Shown here: positions 51,660 through 61,812 of the stretch, one piece after another
Position numbering within the stretch: position 1 is the first letter of the stretch
How the letters are laid out: every line of letters starts with the position of its first letter
Origin: Citrobacter braakii
Lineage (GTDB): Bacteria > Pseudomonadota > Gammaproteobacteria > Enterobacterales > Enterobacteriaceae
Assembly (NCBI RefSeq): GCF_002075345.1
Contig: NZ_NAEW01000002.1
Span: forward strand, 434,001-498,000
DNA length: 64,000 nt
Direction of reading: 5' to 3'
The notes under the pieces: generated by a model
Told to the model about the DNA's origin: nothing
Seen by the model: the letters and a program-made list of their open reading frames with translations, nothing else
The model's database searches: none
Translations under genes and position numbers: made by a program

Positions 51660-52958
51660 TTACCCTTCCATCTGTAATAAAGTGCGCAGTCCTGCCGCTT
51701 TATTGTCTATTTCTTGCCATTCCTGTTCAGGATCTGAACCACGCACGATCCCTGCCCCGGCATACAGGCGTATCACATTTTCACTAATTTTCGCCGACCG
51801 TAATGACACGCAAAACTCGCTTTGGCGCAGAGAAAGGTAACCCGCAGAACCGGCATACCACTCGCGTTCAAACGGTTCATTTTGTTGGATAAATTCACGC
51901 GCCAGCTCACGCGGAATACCTGCGACTGCCGCCGTGGGCTGGAGCTGCATCAGACAAAGCGTATCATCAGCCTGATTCAGTTCCGTCCAGATACAGCGGC
52001 GCAGGTGCTGCACTTTGCGCAGTCTAAGCACCTGTGGCGGCAGCACATCAAGAGTTTGCGTACAGCCTTGCAGACGCTGGCAAATATCTTCGACCACCAG
52101 CATATTCTCGCGCTGGTTTTTATCATCTTTCATTAGCCATTCCCCCAACTGCCAGGCCCGATGATCCTCAGGGTGGTTGGCAACGGTTCCCGCCAGCGCC
52201 TCGGTGCGCAGCGCCGTGTCACGCCGCCGATACAGACGTTCAGGGGAAGAACCAAGAAACGCACACTTTGCGGAGAACGCCATAAAGAAATGGTAGCAGT
52301 TCAGGTTTAGACGACGACTGGAAGCCATCACGGCCGCGGCGTTAACCGACTGAGAAAACTGTAAATCGGTCGCCCGCGCCAGCACGACCTTATCGAGCTG
52401 TTCCCCATTGATCGTTTGCGTGGCGAGCTTTATCAGGTCTGTCCAGCCAGTTTTATCCGGCCAGTTCTGTTCTCCCGTCAAACGCAGACGCAATGCGGGC
52501 AGCGGCTTTACGTTGGCGAGCGATGAGATAAACGCCACCGCCTGCGCGGCGTCTTCACGCAGCGACACGTCGCTAAAAAGATGTAAGCGTAAGCTCGCCA
52601 CCCCCGCGCAACGTCGCCACTCCAGCCGTGGCAATAACAAATGGCCGCGCTGAGGCTCAAAGGCATTCAGGCCCCAGATACGCAGGTCAGGATTATCATT
52701 ATGCTGATGTAAAAAATGCTGGGCTAATTCGAGCGAGGAAAATGTAGCAACAGCGCCCAGTACGGCGGCTTCTTCATCGCCATTACGCTGTTGCCAGTAA
52801 AACTGGGGCCAGACAGGTTGACTGGCCAGCCATCCTAAAGCGTCAAACGCATCATTCAGTGGGAAAGGGATATCGTAAATACGAATTCCAGGTGCTGCTG
52901 GTATCTCTTGCGACAAATGACGCATCAGACTTTCCAGCGCAGTAGTAATTGAATGCAC
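51660..52958 (-). CDS. menF: Menaquinone-specific isochorismate synthase MenF
   Basis: Chorismate-binding enzyme (432 aa) converting chorismate to isochorismate. The catalytic base Lys is in LDKVVLARATDL; EALAGTVANHPED, QLQPTAAVAG and YAGAGIVRGSDPEQEW are the family's conserved active-site stretches. The start is GTG (52956-52958), preceded by GGGAGAGG. It heads the menF-D-H-B-C-E series. Confidence 0.96.
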   Translation of the reverse strand: MHSITTALESLMRHLSQEIPAAPGIRIYDIPFPLNDAFDALGWLASQPVWPQFYWQQRNGDEEAAVLGAVATFSSLELAQHFLHQHNDNPDLRIWGLNAFEPQRGHLLLPRLEWRRCAGVASLRLHLFSDVSLREDAAQAVAFISSLANVKPLPALRLRLTGEQNWPDKTGWTDLIKLATQTINGEQLDKVVLARATDLQFSQSVNAAAVMASSRRLNLNCYHFFMAFSAKCAFLGSSPERLYRRRDTALRTEALAGTVANHPEDHRAWQLGEWLMKDDKNQRENMLVVEDICQRLQGCTQTLDVLPPQVLRLRKVQHLRRCIWTELNQADDTLCLMQLQPTAAVAGIPRELAREFIQQNEPFEREWYAGSAGYLSLRQSEFCVSLRSAKISENVIRLYAGAGIVRGSDPEQEWQEIDNKAAGLRTLLQMEG

Positions 52959-52986
52959 GCGGACCTCTCCCTGTTAAAAACCTCAC

Positions 52987-53022
52987 ATTATACGGGGTAC
53001 TGAGCAGAAAAAGCAGTACCCC
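52987..53022 (-). promoter_or_regulatory. menF promoter overlapping the elaB 3' hairpin
   Basis: On the minus strand TATAAT (52987-52992) is a perfect -10, with TGCTTT 17 bases upstream as a poor -35. The -35 lies in the loop and arm of GGGGTACTG/CAGTACCCC (52994-53022), a 9-bp stem downstream of elaB that may end the elaB transcript. Confidence 0.5.
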
Positions 53023-53062
53023 CAGTTAGGGAGTACGTACAAATGCGCTGACGGAATGGAAT

Positions 53063-53368
53063 TTATCGCCGTGCTAACAATAATCCCATCACTAAACCGA
53101 CCGTGGCGCCAACGCCGATTCCGCGCCAGGGTTTTTCATGCACATAATCATCCGCCCGGCAAACGGCTTTCTTCGCGCGGTAATAGTAGCTGTCAGAGGC
53201 GTGGCTGACGCGATTTCTCACCTCTTCTAACGCCCGCTCTGCCCGCGCTTTTAACTCAAGGTATTTTTGATCGGCTGGATCGCCGGAAGAACGCAGCACC
53301 TCCTCCAGCGTTTCACTCAATAATTCCAGATCGTCATCGATACGTGATTCATAAGAATGAAAAGACAT
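53063..53368 (-). CDS. elaB: ElaB, tail-anchored DUF883/YqjD-family protein
   Basis: Protein of 101 aa with a long charged helix (residues about 8-80, rich in Glu, Leu and Arg) and one C-terminal membrane segment, GIGVGATVGLVMGLLLARR. In E. coli, ElaB and YqjD are stationary-phase inner-membrane proteins that bind ribosomes. AGGGAGAA precedes the ATG. Confidence 0.92.
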   Translation of the reverse strand: MSFHSYESRIDDDLELLSETLEEVLRSSGDPADQKYLELKARAERALEEVRNRVSHASDSYYYRAKKAVCRADDYVHEKPWRGIGVGATVGLVMGLLLARR

Positions 53369-53431
53369 TTTATTCTCCCTTTCTATTGACGTACCCGCTA
53401 ACTATAGACAATCAGGCGTGTTTGCGCCTGT

Positions 53432-53893
53432 TTACGCCTGATGTGCTTCCCGCGCCATTCCGACGTGTGGAATACCGTCTTCGTCATAAATATCCGTGAC
53501 CGGCACAAAGCCAAAGCGCGCATAGAATGATTGCAAATGTGCCTGCGCCCCCAGATACAGCGCCTTGTGCGGCCAATGCTGCGTACAGGAGGCCAGCGTC
53601 TGAGTCATTAGCTGTTGCCCCAATTTTTCACCCCGCAGCGCTTCGCTTACGATCACCCGCCCAATGACGACCGGCTCAAGCTCATCATCGCTTTTCAGAA
53701 TCCTCGCATACGCCACCAGTTCATCGTTATGCCAACCCAGAATGTGCCGATTTTCACCACTCAGGTCATCACCATCCACATCCTGATACGGACACCGTTG
53801 CTCAACAACAAATACCGCACAGCGAAGCTCAAGAATGGCGTACAGCTGCTGTGTATTGAGCTTTGCATGGTGGAGATCTTGCCAGTGAATCAT
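53432..53893 (-). CDS. elaA: GNAT-family acetyltransferase ElaA
   Basis: Acetyltransferase-fold protein (153 aa); RVIVSEALRGEKLGQQLM is the acetyl-CoA-binding motif A, and LGAQAHLQSFYARFGF is motif B. Substrate unknown. ATG 53893 (MIHWQDLHH) has AGGGG upstream and matches E. coli; the longer frame to 54013 overlaps rbn and is rejected. Confidence 0.9.
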   Translation of the reverse strand: MIHWQDLHHAKLNTQQLYAILELRCAVFVVEQRCPYQDVDGDDLSGENRHILGWHNDELVAYARILKSDDELEPVVIGRVIVSEALRGEKLGQQLMTQTLASCTQHWPHKALYLGAQAHLQSFYARFGFVPVTDIYDEDGIPHVGMAREAHQA

Positions 53894-53960
53894 AGTCTGC
53901 CCCTTTGTTGTGATAACCTGAACACCCTGCCTTATTGATGGCGAAAAGTGTAACGCGAAG

Positions 53961-54878
53961 ATGGAATTACTATTTTTAGGCACGTCTGCGGGAGTCCCCA
54001 CGCGCTCACGCAATGTAACGGCAATTTTACTGAATCTGCAACACCCGACTCAGGCGGGGCTGTGGCTTTTCGATTGTGGTGAAGGAACGCAGCATCAGAT
54101 GCTGACCACGCCATTTAACCCAGGAAAACTCGAACGTATTTTTATCAGCCATCTACACGGCGATCACCTGTTTGGTTTACCGGGGCTGCTGTGCAGTCGC
54201 TCAATGGCCGGGAACGTCCAGCCACTGACGCTTTACGGACCAAAGGGATTGCGAGAGTTTACCGAAACGGCTTTGCGTTTGAGCGGCTCCTGGACCGATT
54301 ATCCGCTGGATATTGTCGAAATCACCGCGGGTGAAATTGTTGATGACGGCCTGCGTAAAGTAACGGCGTACCCGCTGGAGCATCCGCTGGAGTGCTACGG
54401 TTTTCGTGTTGAAGAACACGACAAACCGGGGGCACTTGACGCCAGCGCCTTGAAGGCGGCTGGTGTTAAAGCGGGCCCGTGGTTCCAGGATTTGAAAGCC
54501 GGGAAAACCATCGTGCTGGAGGATGGTCGAGCGATTAACGGTGCCGATTTTCTCGCCCCTGCCACCAGAGGAAAATCTGTGGCTATTTTCGGCGACACAG
54601 GACCTTGCGCGTCCGCCATTGAACTGGCACGCGGTGTGGATGTGATGGTACATGAAACCACACTGGACTCCTCAATGGAGGAAAAAGCCAACAGCCGCGG
54701 TCACAGCTCGACCCGACAAGCCGCCCAGTTGGCGCTTGAGGCCGGAGTGGGACGCCTGATCATGACCCACGTTAGTTCACGCTACGATGAAAAAGGCTGT
54801 CAGCGATTACTCGAAGAGTGCAAAGCGATATTTCCAGACACTGAACTGGCTCACGATTTCGCCATTTTCACCGTTTAA
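53961..54878 (+). CDS. rbn: Ribonuclease BN / tRNase Z homologue
   Basis: Metallo-beta-lactamase-fold nuclease (305 aa) for tRNA 3'-end maturation (exo- and endonuclease; also called ElaC or RNase Z). The two-zinc HxHxDH motif is His64-Leu-His66-Gly-Asp68-His69. Further ligands are in GDTGPC and MTHVSSRY. Divergent from elaA. Confidence 0.96.
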   Translation: MELLFLGTSAGVPTRSRNVTAILLNLQHPTQAGLWLFDCGEGTQHQMLTTPFNPGKLERIFISHLHGDHLFGLPGLLCSRSMAGNVQPLTLYGPKGLREFTETALRLSGSWTDYPLDIVEITAGEIVDDGLRKVTAYPLEHPLECYGFRVEEHDKPGALDASALKAAGVKAGPWFQDLKAGKTIVLEDGRAINGADFLAPATRGKSVAIFGDTGPCASAIELARGVDVMVHETTLDSSMEEKANSRGHSSTRQAAQLALEAGVGRLIMTHVSSRYDEKGCQRLLEECKAIFPDTELAHDFAIFTV

Positions 54879-54881
54879 TGC

Positions 54882-54908
54882 TCCATTTTTCCGCCTCAGT
54901 GCCGATAA
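54882..54908 (+). promoter_or_regulatory. Sigma-28 (FliA) promoter of cheV
   Basis: GCCGATAA (54901-54908) is a perfect FliA -10. TCCATTTT 11 bases upstream matches the -35 TAAAGTTT at 5 of 8 positions. Start near 54914-54915, 28 bases before the cheV ATG. This makes cheV a late (class 3) flagellar gene, as in Salmonella. Confidence 0.78.
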
Positions 54909-54937
54909 CAGTGGAAAGGCTGGCTTTCACACTGAGG
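54894..54937 (+). repeat. Inverted repeat masking the cheV ribosome-binding site
   Basis: CCTCAGTG (54894-54901) and CACTGAGG (54930-54937) are exact complements 28 bases apart. The right arm includes the cheV Shine-Dalgarno (GAGGA, 54934-54938). The left arm lies upstream of the predicted sigma-28 start, so only RNA reading through from rbn could fold this way. Confidence 0.6.
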
Positions 54938-54942
54938 ACAGG

Positions 54943-55947
54943 ATGAACAATTTCCAGAAAGATATTGATGACAGGACAAACCTAACCCTGTCTAACCGTT
55001 TTGAACTGCTGCTGTTTCGCCTTGGCAAATCCGTCGAGGAGCAGAAATCAGAACTGTTTGGCATCAACGTATTCAAACTGCGTGAAATCGTACCGATGCC
55101 GACCTTTACGCGTCCCGCAGGTATGAAAGCCCCGTTGCTGGGTATGGTTAACATTCGCGATCAGGTGATCCCGGTGATTGATCTGCCTGCCGTCGCGGGC
55201 TGTAAGCCAGAGACCGGACTCAACATCCTGTTGATCACGGAATATGCCCGCAGCGTTCAGGCGTTTGCGGTAGAGTCGGTAGAAAACATTATGCGTCTGG
55301 ACTGGCAACAGGTGCATACCGCCGAGAAAGCCGTCAATGGTCGCTACATTACCAGTATCGCCTGTCTGGACGACAACAAAGAGACTAACAATCTGGCGCT
55401 GGTGCTCGATGTCGAACAGATCCTGTACGACATCGTACCGTCGAACCACGACCTGCGCGCAACAGAGCTGAAAACCAATAAGTTCAACATTACGCCGGGT
55501 GCGGTGGCGATTGTGGCTGATGATTCCAAAGTGGCTCGCGCGATGCTGGAAAAAGGGCTTAACGCCATGGAGATCCCACACTTGATGCATGTGACGGGCC
55601 AGGATGCGTGGGAAAAGATACAACAGCTATCTGAAGAAGCAGAAGCGGAAGGTAAACCAATCAGCGAGAAGATTGCGCTGGTGCTCACCGATCTGGAAAT
55701 GCCGGAGATGGACGGTTTTACGCTTACCCGTAAGATAAAAACCGACGAACGCCTGAAGAAGATCCCGGTCGTTATCCACTCCTCACTTTCCGGTAGCGCC
55801 AATGAAGATCACGTACGCCGAGTGAAAGCTGATGGTTACGTGGCCAAATTCGAAGTCAATGAGCTGTCTTCAGTAATTCAGGAAGTGATGGATCGCACAG
55901 CGAAAGGCATCAGCGGCCCGCTGGTGAGCCGTCAACTTTCGGCCTGA
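54943..55947 (+). CDS. cheV: Chemotaxis coupling protein CheV
   Basis: CheW-receiver fusion (334 aa). Residues about 17-165 are a CheW-like coupling domain (ELFGINVFKLREIVPMP, MVNIRDQVIPVIDLP); residues about 187-320 are a receiver with acidic Asp193-Asp194 and phospho-acceptor Asp250 (LVLTDLEMPEMDGFT). CheV links receptors to CheA and takes phosphate, helping adaptation. E. coli lacks it; Salmonella has it at this locus. ATG 54943 has GAGGA upstream; the open frame from 54787 lies inside rbn and is a shadow. Confidence 0.93.
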   Translation: MNNFQKDIDDRTNLTLSNRFELLLFRLGKSVEEQKSELFGINVFKLREIVPMPTFTRPAGMKAPLLGMVNIRDQVIPVIDLPAVAGCKPETGLNILLITEYARSVQAFAVESVENIMRLDWQQVHTAEKAVNGRYITSIACLDDNKETNNLALVLDVEQILYDIVPSNHDLRATELKTNKFNITPGAVAIVADDSKVARAMLEKGLNAMEIPHLMHVTGQDAWEKIQQLSEEAEAEGKPISEKIALVLTDLEMPEMDGFTLTRKIKTDERLKKIPVVIHSSLSGSANEDHVRRVKADGYVAKFEVNELSSVIQEVMDRTAKGISGPLVSRQLSA

Positions 55948-55988
55948 CGCTCCAGCAACTTGAAGTATGACGAGTATAGACAGGTAAA

Positions 55989-56021
55989 AAAAAGAGTCTG
56001 GACATTGTCCAGACTCTTTTT
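55989..56021. terminator. Bidirectional terminator between cheV and nuoN
   Basis: A 15-bp perfect stem (AAAAAGAGTCTGGAC / GTCCAGACTCTTTTT) with a 3-nt loop and T-runs in both directions. It ends both cheV and the nuo operon. Confidence 0.94.
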
Positions 56022-56039
56022 CGATCACAGCATGATGAA

Positions 56040-57497
56040 TTACATCAGCGGAGCCGCTAACTGCACGATGCTGATCAACGGTTGCGGGTAGATACCCAGC
56101 ACCAGTACCAGCAGGGCAGAAATCAGCACCACAATACCGCCCGCGCTGTACTGCCAGTTGGACGGCGCATCGCGATTCAACTGCTGCGGTGCGCTCAGGT
56201 ACAGGCTCACGGCAACGCGCAGGTAGTAGTACAAACCAATCGCGGAACCCACCACCACGGCGGCAACCAGCCACCACAGATTAGCCTGCACACCCACCGC
56301 CAGTACGTAGAACTTACCGATAAAGCCCAGCGTCATCGGAATACCCGCCAGAGACAGCATCATCACCGTCATCACCGCCGCGAGGATTGGACGATGCCAG
56401 AACAGACCACGGTAGGAGAACAGAGAGTCTGCATCCGGACCGCGGTACGGGCTGGACATCAGGCTGACCACACCGAAAGCACCGAGGCTGCTGAACAGAT
56501 AACCGGCCAGGTAAACGCCAACCGCTTCCATCGACATCTCGCCGCTCTGCAGGGCAATCAGCGCCACCAGCAGGTAACCGAGGTGAGAGATAGAAGAGTA
56601 ACCAAGCAGACGTTTGATGTTGGTCTGGCTCAGCGCCATCAGGTTACCGAAGATAATGGAAGCAAAGGCAATCACACCCAGCACGATCCGTACCGCTTCG
56701 CTATCACCTACCGGTGCGTACAAGAACAGACGCATCACCACGCCGAAGATAGCGATTTTGCTCGCCGTCGCCAGGAAGGTGGAAACCGGAGCCGGAGCGC
56801 CCTGGTATACGTCTGGCGTCCACAGGTGGAATGGAACCAGCGAGAGTTTAAAGCCGAGGCCAACAATCATCAGACCGAAGCCCGCCAGCAGCAGCGGTTC
56901 TTGCAGCATACCGTCGCCGAGGCTCTTACCGAGCGCAACAAACGACAGGTTGCCAGACTGCGCGTACACCAGCGCCATACCAAACAGCAGGAAGGAAGAC
57001 GCTGCGGCAGACAGAATGGTGTATTTGATACTGGCTTCCAGCGAACGTTTCTGACGGAACGCATAGCCAACCAGACCAAACAGCGGCAGAGAGATAAGCT
57101 CAATACCAAGGAACAGCGCCGCCAGATGGTTAGCGTTAGCCAGCAGAATACCGCCGAGCGCGGCAATCAGCACCAGCAGATAGAACTCTTCCCGGTTGTC
57201 GTCGTAGCCTTCCAGCCACGGGTAAGCGAAGGTACAGGTGGCAAGACTCGCCAGCAGCACCAGCCCGGTGTAGAGCATGGCGAAACCGTCAACCCGCATC
57301 AGCGGGGTGACGTCCATAGCGCCCGCCTGGCCAACAAACCAGAGCGAAACCAGTGCGGCGTTAAGCCCAATGACCGACAGCGTGGCATTGAGGAAGTGAT
57401 TGCGTCGCCACGCAATGGAGAGCATCACAACCACCACCGTCAAGCCGACGATCAGCAGCGGTAGCAGCGCAATCAGGTGTTGTGGAGTTATTGTCAT
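56040..57497 (-). CDS. nuoN: NADH-quinone oxidoreductase subunit N
   Basis: Antiporter-like membrane subunit (485 aa, about 14 helices) of respiratory complex I, one of three proton channels. The [17 protein letters not shown] block and the [17 protein letters not shown] helix carry the conserved Lys and Glu/His residues of the proton path. Last gene of the nuo operon, 6 bases after nuoM. Confidence 0.98.
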   Translation of the reverse strand: MTITPQHLIALLPLLIVGLTVVVVMLSIAWRRNHFLNATLSVIGLNAALVSLWFVGQAGAMDVTPLMRVDGFAMLYTGLVLLASLATCTFAYPWLEGYDDNREEFYLLVLIAALGGILLANANHLAALFLGIELISLPLFGLVGYAFRQKRSLEASIKYTILSAAASSFLLFGMALVYAQSGNLSFVALGKSLGDGMLQEPLLLAGFGLMIVGLGFKLSLVPFHLWTPDVYQGAPAPVSTFLATASKIAIFGVVMRLFLYAPVGDSEAVRIVLGVIAFASIIFGNLMALSQTNIKRLLGYSSISHLGYLLVALIALQSGEMSMEAVGVYLAGYLFSSLGAFGVVSLMSSPYRGPDADSLFSYRGLFWHRPILAAVMTVMMLSLAGIPMTLGFIGKFYVLAVGVQANLWWLVAAVVVGSAIGLYYYLRVAVSLYLSAPQQLNRDAPSNWQYSAGGIVVLISALLVLVLGIYPQPLISIVQLAAPLM

Positions 57498-57503
57498 GGC
57501 GAT

Positions 57504-59033
57504 TTACGGCCTTGTAGTAGTAACGGAATTAACAAACCACTGCTGGATGTTGCTCATCGCAGAATGCGAGGTATCCAGAATCGGCTGCGGATAGAAGCCA
57601 AGCAGTACCAGAAGCACGACCAGCAACAGGATGATAAACAGCTCACGCAGCGACATCCCTGGCAGTTCAACACTGGCAATCTGGCTCTTCGCCTTACCAA
57701 AGTAAGCGCGATGCAGCATCGCCAGCGAGTAAACAGAAGCAAACACCAGACCAAATGTCGAGATCACGGTAATAACCGGAACCACCTGGTAGCTGCCGAA
57801 CAGAATCATAAATTCGCCAACGAAGTTACCTGTACCCGGCATACCCAGCGTACACACTGCAAAGAACATTGACAGCGCAGGCAACCATTTCATTTTGCCC
57901 CACAGGCCGCCCATCATACGCATATCACGCGTGTGCAGACGTTCGTACAGCTGACCACACAGGATGAACAGACCGGCTGCGGACAGGCCGTGCGCGATCA
58001 TCTGAATCACCGCACCCTGGTATGCCAGCTGGCTGCCGGTGTAGATAGCAATCAGAACGAAGCCCATGTGGGATACGGAGGTGTAAGCAATCAGACGTTT
58101 GATGTCGTACTGATTAAAGGCCATCCACGCGCCGTAGAAGATGCCGATGACGCCAAGCCACATTGCGATAGGTGCAAACTCCGCTGACGCATTCGGGAAC
58201 AGCGGCAGGGAGAAGCGCAGCAGACCGTAGGCTGCGGTTTTCAGCAAGATACCTGCCAGGTCAACGGAACCTGCGGTCGGTGCCTGGGAGTGAGCATCCG
58301 GCAACCAGCCGTGCAGCGGAACCACCGGCATTTTCACCGCGAAAGCGATGAAGAAGCCCAACATCAGCAGGTATTCCACGCCGTGGGACATCGGAGTATT
58401 CAGTAATTCTTCATAGTTGAAAGTCCACACGCCGGTCGCTTTGTAGTGCACAAACACCAGCGCCAGGATGGCAATCAACATCACCAGACCACTCGCCTGG
58501 GTATAAATGAAGAACTTGGTTGCTGCCGTGATACGCGTTTTACCGTCAGAGGCTTTATGCCCCCATAGCGCGATCAGGAAGTACATCGGCACCAGCATCA
58601 TTTCCCAGAAGAAGAAGAACAGGAACATGTCGATGGCAAGGAACACGCCGATTACGCCGCCTAAGATCCACATCAGGTTCAGGTGGAAAAAGCCCTGGTA
58701 TTTTTCGATTTCATTCCAGGAGCAAAGTACCGCCAGAACACCGAGCAGGCCGGTCAGCACCACCATCAGCAGCGACAGACCGTCGATAGCAAGATGAATC
58801 GAGATGCCAAAGCGTGGGATCCACGGCAGGACAAACTCAGACTGCCACTGCGGAATGCCAGTGGATTGCGTCAGTGAATAGCCGCCCTGCAACCAAAGTT
58901 GCAGGCCAAGCGCCAGCGTCAGTCCCATGGTAATCAGCGCGATCCAACGCGGCACCTTCACGCCAAAGCGTTCGGTCTGCCAGCACAGGAAGCCACCGAT
59001 AAAGGGAATCAATATTAGCCAGGGTAGTAACAT
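57504..59033 (-). CDS. nuoM: NADH-quinone oxidoreductase subunit M
   Basis: Antiporter-like proton channel subunit (509 aa) of complex I. FFFFWEMMLVPMYFLIALWG contains the essential Glu of helix 5; VPLHGWLPDAHSQAPTAGS is the conserved helix 7-8 block with its Lys just upstream (AVKMP). AAGGA precedes the ATG. The 76-base nuoL-nuoM spacer has a small AGGCC/GGCCT hairpin. Confidence 0.98.
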   Translation of the reverse strand: MLLPWLILIPFIGGFLCWQTERFGVKVPRWIALITMGLTLALGLQLWLQGGYSLTQSTGIPQWQSEFVLPWIPRFGISIHLAIDGLSLLMVVLTGLLGVLAVLCSWNEIEKYQGFFHLNLMWILGGVIGVFLAIDMFLFFFFWEMMLVPMYFLIALWGHKASDGKTRITAATKFFIYTQASGLVMLIAILALVFVHYKATGVWTFNYEELLNTPMSHGVEYLLMLGFFIAFAVKMPVVPLHGWLPDAHSQAPTAGSVDLAGILLKTAAYGLLRFSLPLFPNASAEFAPIAMWLGVIGIFYGAWMAFNQYDIKRLIAYTSVSHMGFVLIAIYTGSQLAYQGAVIQMIAHGLSAAGLFILCGQLYERLHTRDMRMMGGLWGKMKWLPALSMFFAVCTLGMPGTGNFVGEFMILFGSYQVVPVITVISTFGLVFASVYSLAMLHRAYFGKAKSQIASVELPGMSLRELFIILLLVVLLVLLGFYPQPILDTSHSAMSNIQQWFVNSVTTTRP

Positions 59034-59109
59034 GGCGATTTTTATTCCTTTTTAAGGCCCCTAATAGAGGCCTGATTTTCAACGAATTTGGATAAAATTC
59101 ACTTTACGA

Positions 59110-60951
59110 TCAACGCAGTACCATCAACAGAGCCAGCACAACGACGGCACCGATGCTCATTGATGCTACATACCAACGCAGATAGCCGTTCTCGCTTAAC
59201 AACAGGCCTTTACCTGCAAAGCGGGAAAGGATCGCCGGAATGTTCATCATTGCGTTCAGCGGATCGCGTTTCAGCAGCCATGCAACGCCCAGGAACGGCT
59301 TGACGAACACTTTGTCGTACAGCCAGTCGAAGCCCCAGGCGTTATACCACCAGGTACCCAGCAGACGGCCTGGCGCACTGTTGGCAATCGACGTCACCAG
59401 AGTACGTTTACCCAGCCACAGCCATGCAGCGATCAGAATGCCTGCAATCGCGACGATACCGGAGGTAATTTCCAGGGTCATCACGCGACCATGCTCAAGC
59501 TCGGTCGTCGCAGGCAGTACACCCTGCAGCGGTGGCACAATCAGTGCGCCAACGAAGGTGGACAGGATCATCAGCACAATCAGCGGCAGATGATGTGTAA
59601 TCCCCTTCCCTGCGTGAGCGTGAATTTGCTCTTTACCGTGGAACACGATGAAAATCATACGGAAGGTGTACAGAGAGGTCATGAACGCACCGACCAGACC
59701 TGCAACCATCAGATTAATATGACCGTTCGCCATCGCACCGGCCAGAATCTCATCCTTACTGAAGAAGCCTGCGGTAATCAGCGGCAGAGCCGACAGCGCC
59801 GCGCCACCGATCAGGAAGCAGAGATACACCAGCGGAATAGACTTACGCAGACCGCCCATCTTGAAGATGTTCTGTTCGTGGTGACAGGCCAGGATAACCG
59901 AGCCGGATGCCAGGAACAGCAGCGCTTTAAAGAAGGCGTGCGTCATCAGGTGGAAAATCGCCGCGTCCCACGCCTGAACCCCGAGAGCCAGGAACATATA
60001 ACCAATCTGGCTCATGGTGGAGTACGCGAGAACGCGTTTAATGTCGGTCTGTACCAGCGCGGCGAAACCAGCCAGTACCAGAGTGATAGCCCCGATAATC
60101 CCCACCAGATGCAGGATTTCCGGCGTCATCAGGAACAAGCCGTGAGTACGTGCAATCAGGTAGACACCGGCGGTAACCATCGTCGCGGCGTGGATCAGCG
60201 CGGAGACAGGCGTCGGACCTGCCATCGCGTCAGCAAGCCATGTCTGCAACGGCAACTGCGCGGATTTACCCACCGCACCGCCCAGCAGCATCAGGGTTGC
60301 CCACATCAGCATGTTGTTACCATCTGCAAAGTGAGCAGGTGCCAGTTCCACCATTTCGCGGAAGTTCAGCGTGCCCAGCTCGTTGTAAAGGATAAACAAT
60401 GCGAAGGCGAGGAACACGTCACCCACACGGGTCACCACGAAGGCTTTCATTGCCGCAGCGCCATTCTTCGGATCGGTGTAATAGAAACCGATCAGCAGAT
60501 AGGAGCACAGGCCCACGCCTTCCCAGCCGAGGTACATCAGCAGCAGGTTATCCGCCAGTACCAGAACCACCATGCTGGCGATAAACAGGTTGGTGTAGGC
60601 GAAGAAACGGGAGTATCCCTCTTCACCGCGCATATACCAGGAGGCGAACATGTGGATCAGGAAACCCACACCGGTCACCACACTGAGCATGGTCAGCGAC
60701 AGGCCGTCCAGCACCAGGTTAAAACCGATATTGAAGTCACCGACAGACATCCACGTCCACAGCGGCTGGCTGTAGGCCTGTTGACCATTAGCAAAGAAGT
60801 CAACGCCAACAAACGCGGTCACCAGCGCCGCCAGGCCAATCGACCCGACGCCCACGGTCGCGGACAGATTTTCTGACCAACGACCGCGAGAGAACGCCAG
60901 TAATACAAAGCCAATAAATGGCAGAATAATGGTTAAGGCAAGCATGTTCAT
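59110..60951 (-). CDS. nuoL: NADH-quinone oxidoreductase subunit L
   Basis: Largest antiporter-like subunit (613 aa) of complex I, at the distal end of the membrane arm. [20 protein letters not shown] contains the essential Glu; [20 protein letters not shown] is the hallmark motif. The C-terminus contains the long lateral helix and a last membrane segment ([15 protein letters not shown]). It overlaps nuoK by 4 bases. Confidence 0.98.
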   Translation of the reverse strand: MNMLALTIILPFIGFVLLAFSRGRWSENLSATVGVGSIGLAALVTAFVGVDFFANGQQAYSQPLWTWMSVGDFNIGFNLVLDGLSLTMLSVVTGVGFLIHMFASWYMRGEEGYSRFFAYTNLFIASMVVLVLADNLLLMYLGWEGVGLCSYLLIGFYYTDPKNGAAAMKAFVVTRVGDVFLAFALFILYNELGTLNFREMVELAPAHFADGNNMLMWATLMLLGGAVGKSAQLPLQTWLADAMAGPTPVSALIHAATMVTAGVYLIARTHGLFLMTPEILHLVGIIGAITLVLAGFAALVQTDIKRVLAYSTMSQIGYMFLALGVQAWDAAIFHLMTHAFFKALLFLASGSVILACHHEQNIFKMGGLRKSIPLVYLCFLIGGAALSALPLITAGFFSKDEILAGAMANGHINLMVAGLVGAFMTSLYTFRMIFIVFHGKEQIHAHAGKGITHHLPLIVLMILSTFVGALIVPPLQGVLPATTELEHGRVMTLEITSGIVAIAGILIAAWLWLGKRTLVTSIANSAPGRLLGTWWYNAWGFDWLYDKVFVKPFLGVAWLLKRDPLNAMMNIPAILSRFAGKGLLLSENGYLRWYVASMSIGAVVVLALLMVLR

Positions 60952-61250
60952 CCACGCATCTCACTTACTGAATCGATGTTCAGGTTCTGGCGACGGCGAT
61001 GAAGTTGCAGCAACAGCGCAAGTCCAATGCTCGCTTCAGCAGCCGCAAGGCTGATGGCGAGAATATACATCACCTGACCATCGGTCTGGCCCCAGTAGCT
61101 TCCGGCGACCACGAAGGCCAGCGCGGAGGCGTTAATCATGATTTCCAGCCCGATCAGCATAAACAGCAGATTGCGGCGGATAACCAGACCGGTTAGGCCC
61201 AGTACGAATAAGACAGCCGCGAGGATCAGTCCATGTTGTAAGGGGATCAT
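60948..61250 (-). CDS. nuoK: NADH-quinone oxidoreductase subunit K
   Basis: Three-helix membrane subunit (100 aa) of complex I. The conserved Glu residues of the E-channel are in [15 protein letters not shown] and [20 protein letters not shown] overlaps with both nuoJ and nuoL. Confidence 0.97.
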   Translation of the reverse strand: MIPLQHGLILAAVLFVLGLTGLVIRRNLLFMLIGLEIMINASALAFVVAGSYWGQTDGQVMYILAISLAAAEASIGLALLLQLHRRRQNLNIDSVSEMRG

Positions 61251-61801
61251 GCGTGCTCCTCCGTTTTTCTTTTCGCGCGGTCATCGGTGCGATTGCTCAG
61301 CACTTCACCAGAACGCTCTTCGCGCCCTACGTGGAAGGCCACAACCAGACCTGCCAGCAGCAGCATCGAAGCCAGCTCGACCGCCAGTACATACGGTCCG
61401 AACAGGGAAATACCGACAGCTTTCGCGCTAATCGGCGTCCCGTCGATGCCCTGATCGTTAACACCCAGAATGGCATAAACAATAACCGCCAGCATGATGG
61501 CCGACAGAATCGCCGGTCCAATCCACACCTGCGGTTTCAGCCACTGGCGTTCCTGTTCAATTTCAGAACCACCGAGGTTGAGCATCATGACCACGAACAC
61601 GAACAACACCATGATGGCGCCCGCGTAGACGATTATTTCCAGCGCCCCCGCGAAGTAAGCACCTAACGAGAAGAACACCCCTGAAATCGCCAGCAGCGAA
61701 ATAATCAGGTACAGCAGTGCGTGTACCGGATTGGTGTGGGTGATCACCCGCAAGGTTGCGAGAATGGCTATCAGGCCACAGATATAAAAAGCGAACTCCA
61801 T
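61247..61801 (-). CDS. nuoJ: NADH-quinone oxidoreductase subunit J
   Basis: Membrane subunit (184 aa, five helices) of complex I. The [20 protein letters not shown] helix is the one with the conserved pi-bulge and Tyr. The hydrophilic C-terminal tail ends in a charged stretch. It lies 11 bases after nuoI. Confidence 0.97.
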   Translation of the reverse strand: MEFAFYICGLIAILATLRVITHTNPVHALLYLIISLLAISGVFFSLGAYFAGALEIIVYAGAIMVLFVFVVMMLNLGGSEIEQERQWLKPQVWIGPAILSAIMLAVIVYAILGVNDQGIDGTPISAKAVGISLFGPYVLAVELASMLLLAGLVVAFHVGREERSGEVLSNRTDDRAKRKTEEHA

Positions 61802-61812
61802 TGCCCCTCTCC

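Noticed and set aside
53894-54013. A 40-residue N-terminal extension of ElaA
   Set aside because: It would run through the elaA-rbn divergent promoter region into rbn. The start at 53893 has a good Shine-Dalgarno and the E. coli length.
56082-57464. A 460-codon open frame antisense to nuoN
   Set aside because: His-, Gln- and Arg-rich low-complexity translation, typical of the complement of a hydrophobic membrane gene.
59491-60876. A 461-codon open frame antisense to nuoL
   Set aside because: Same reason as for nuoN: an antisense shadow of a membrane protein gene, with no independent signal.
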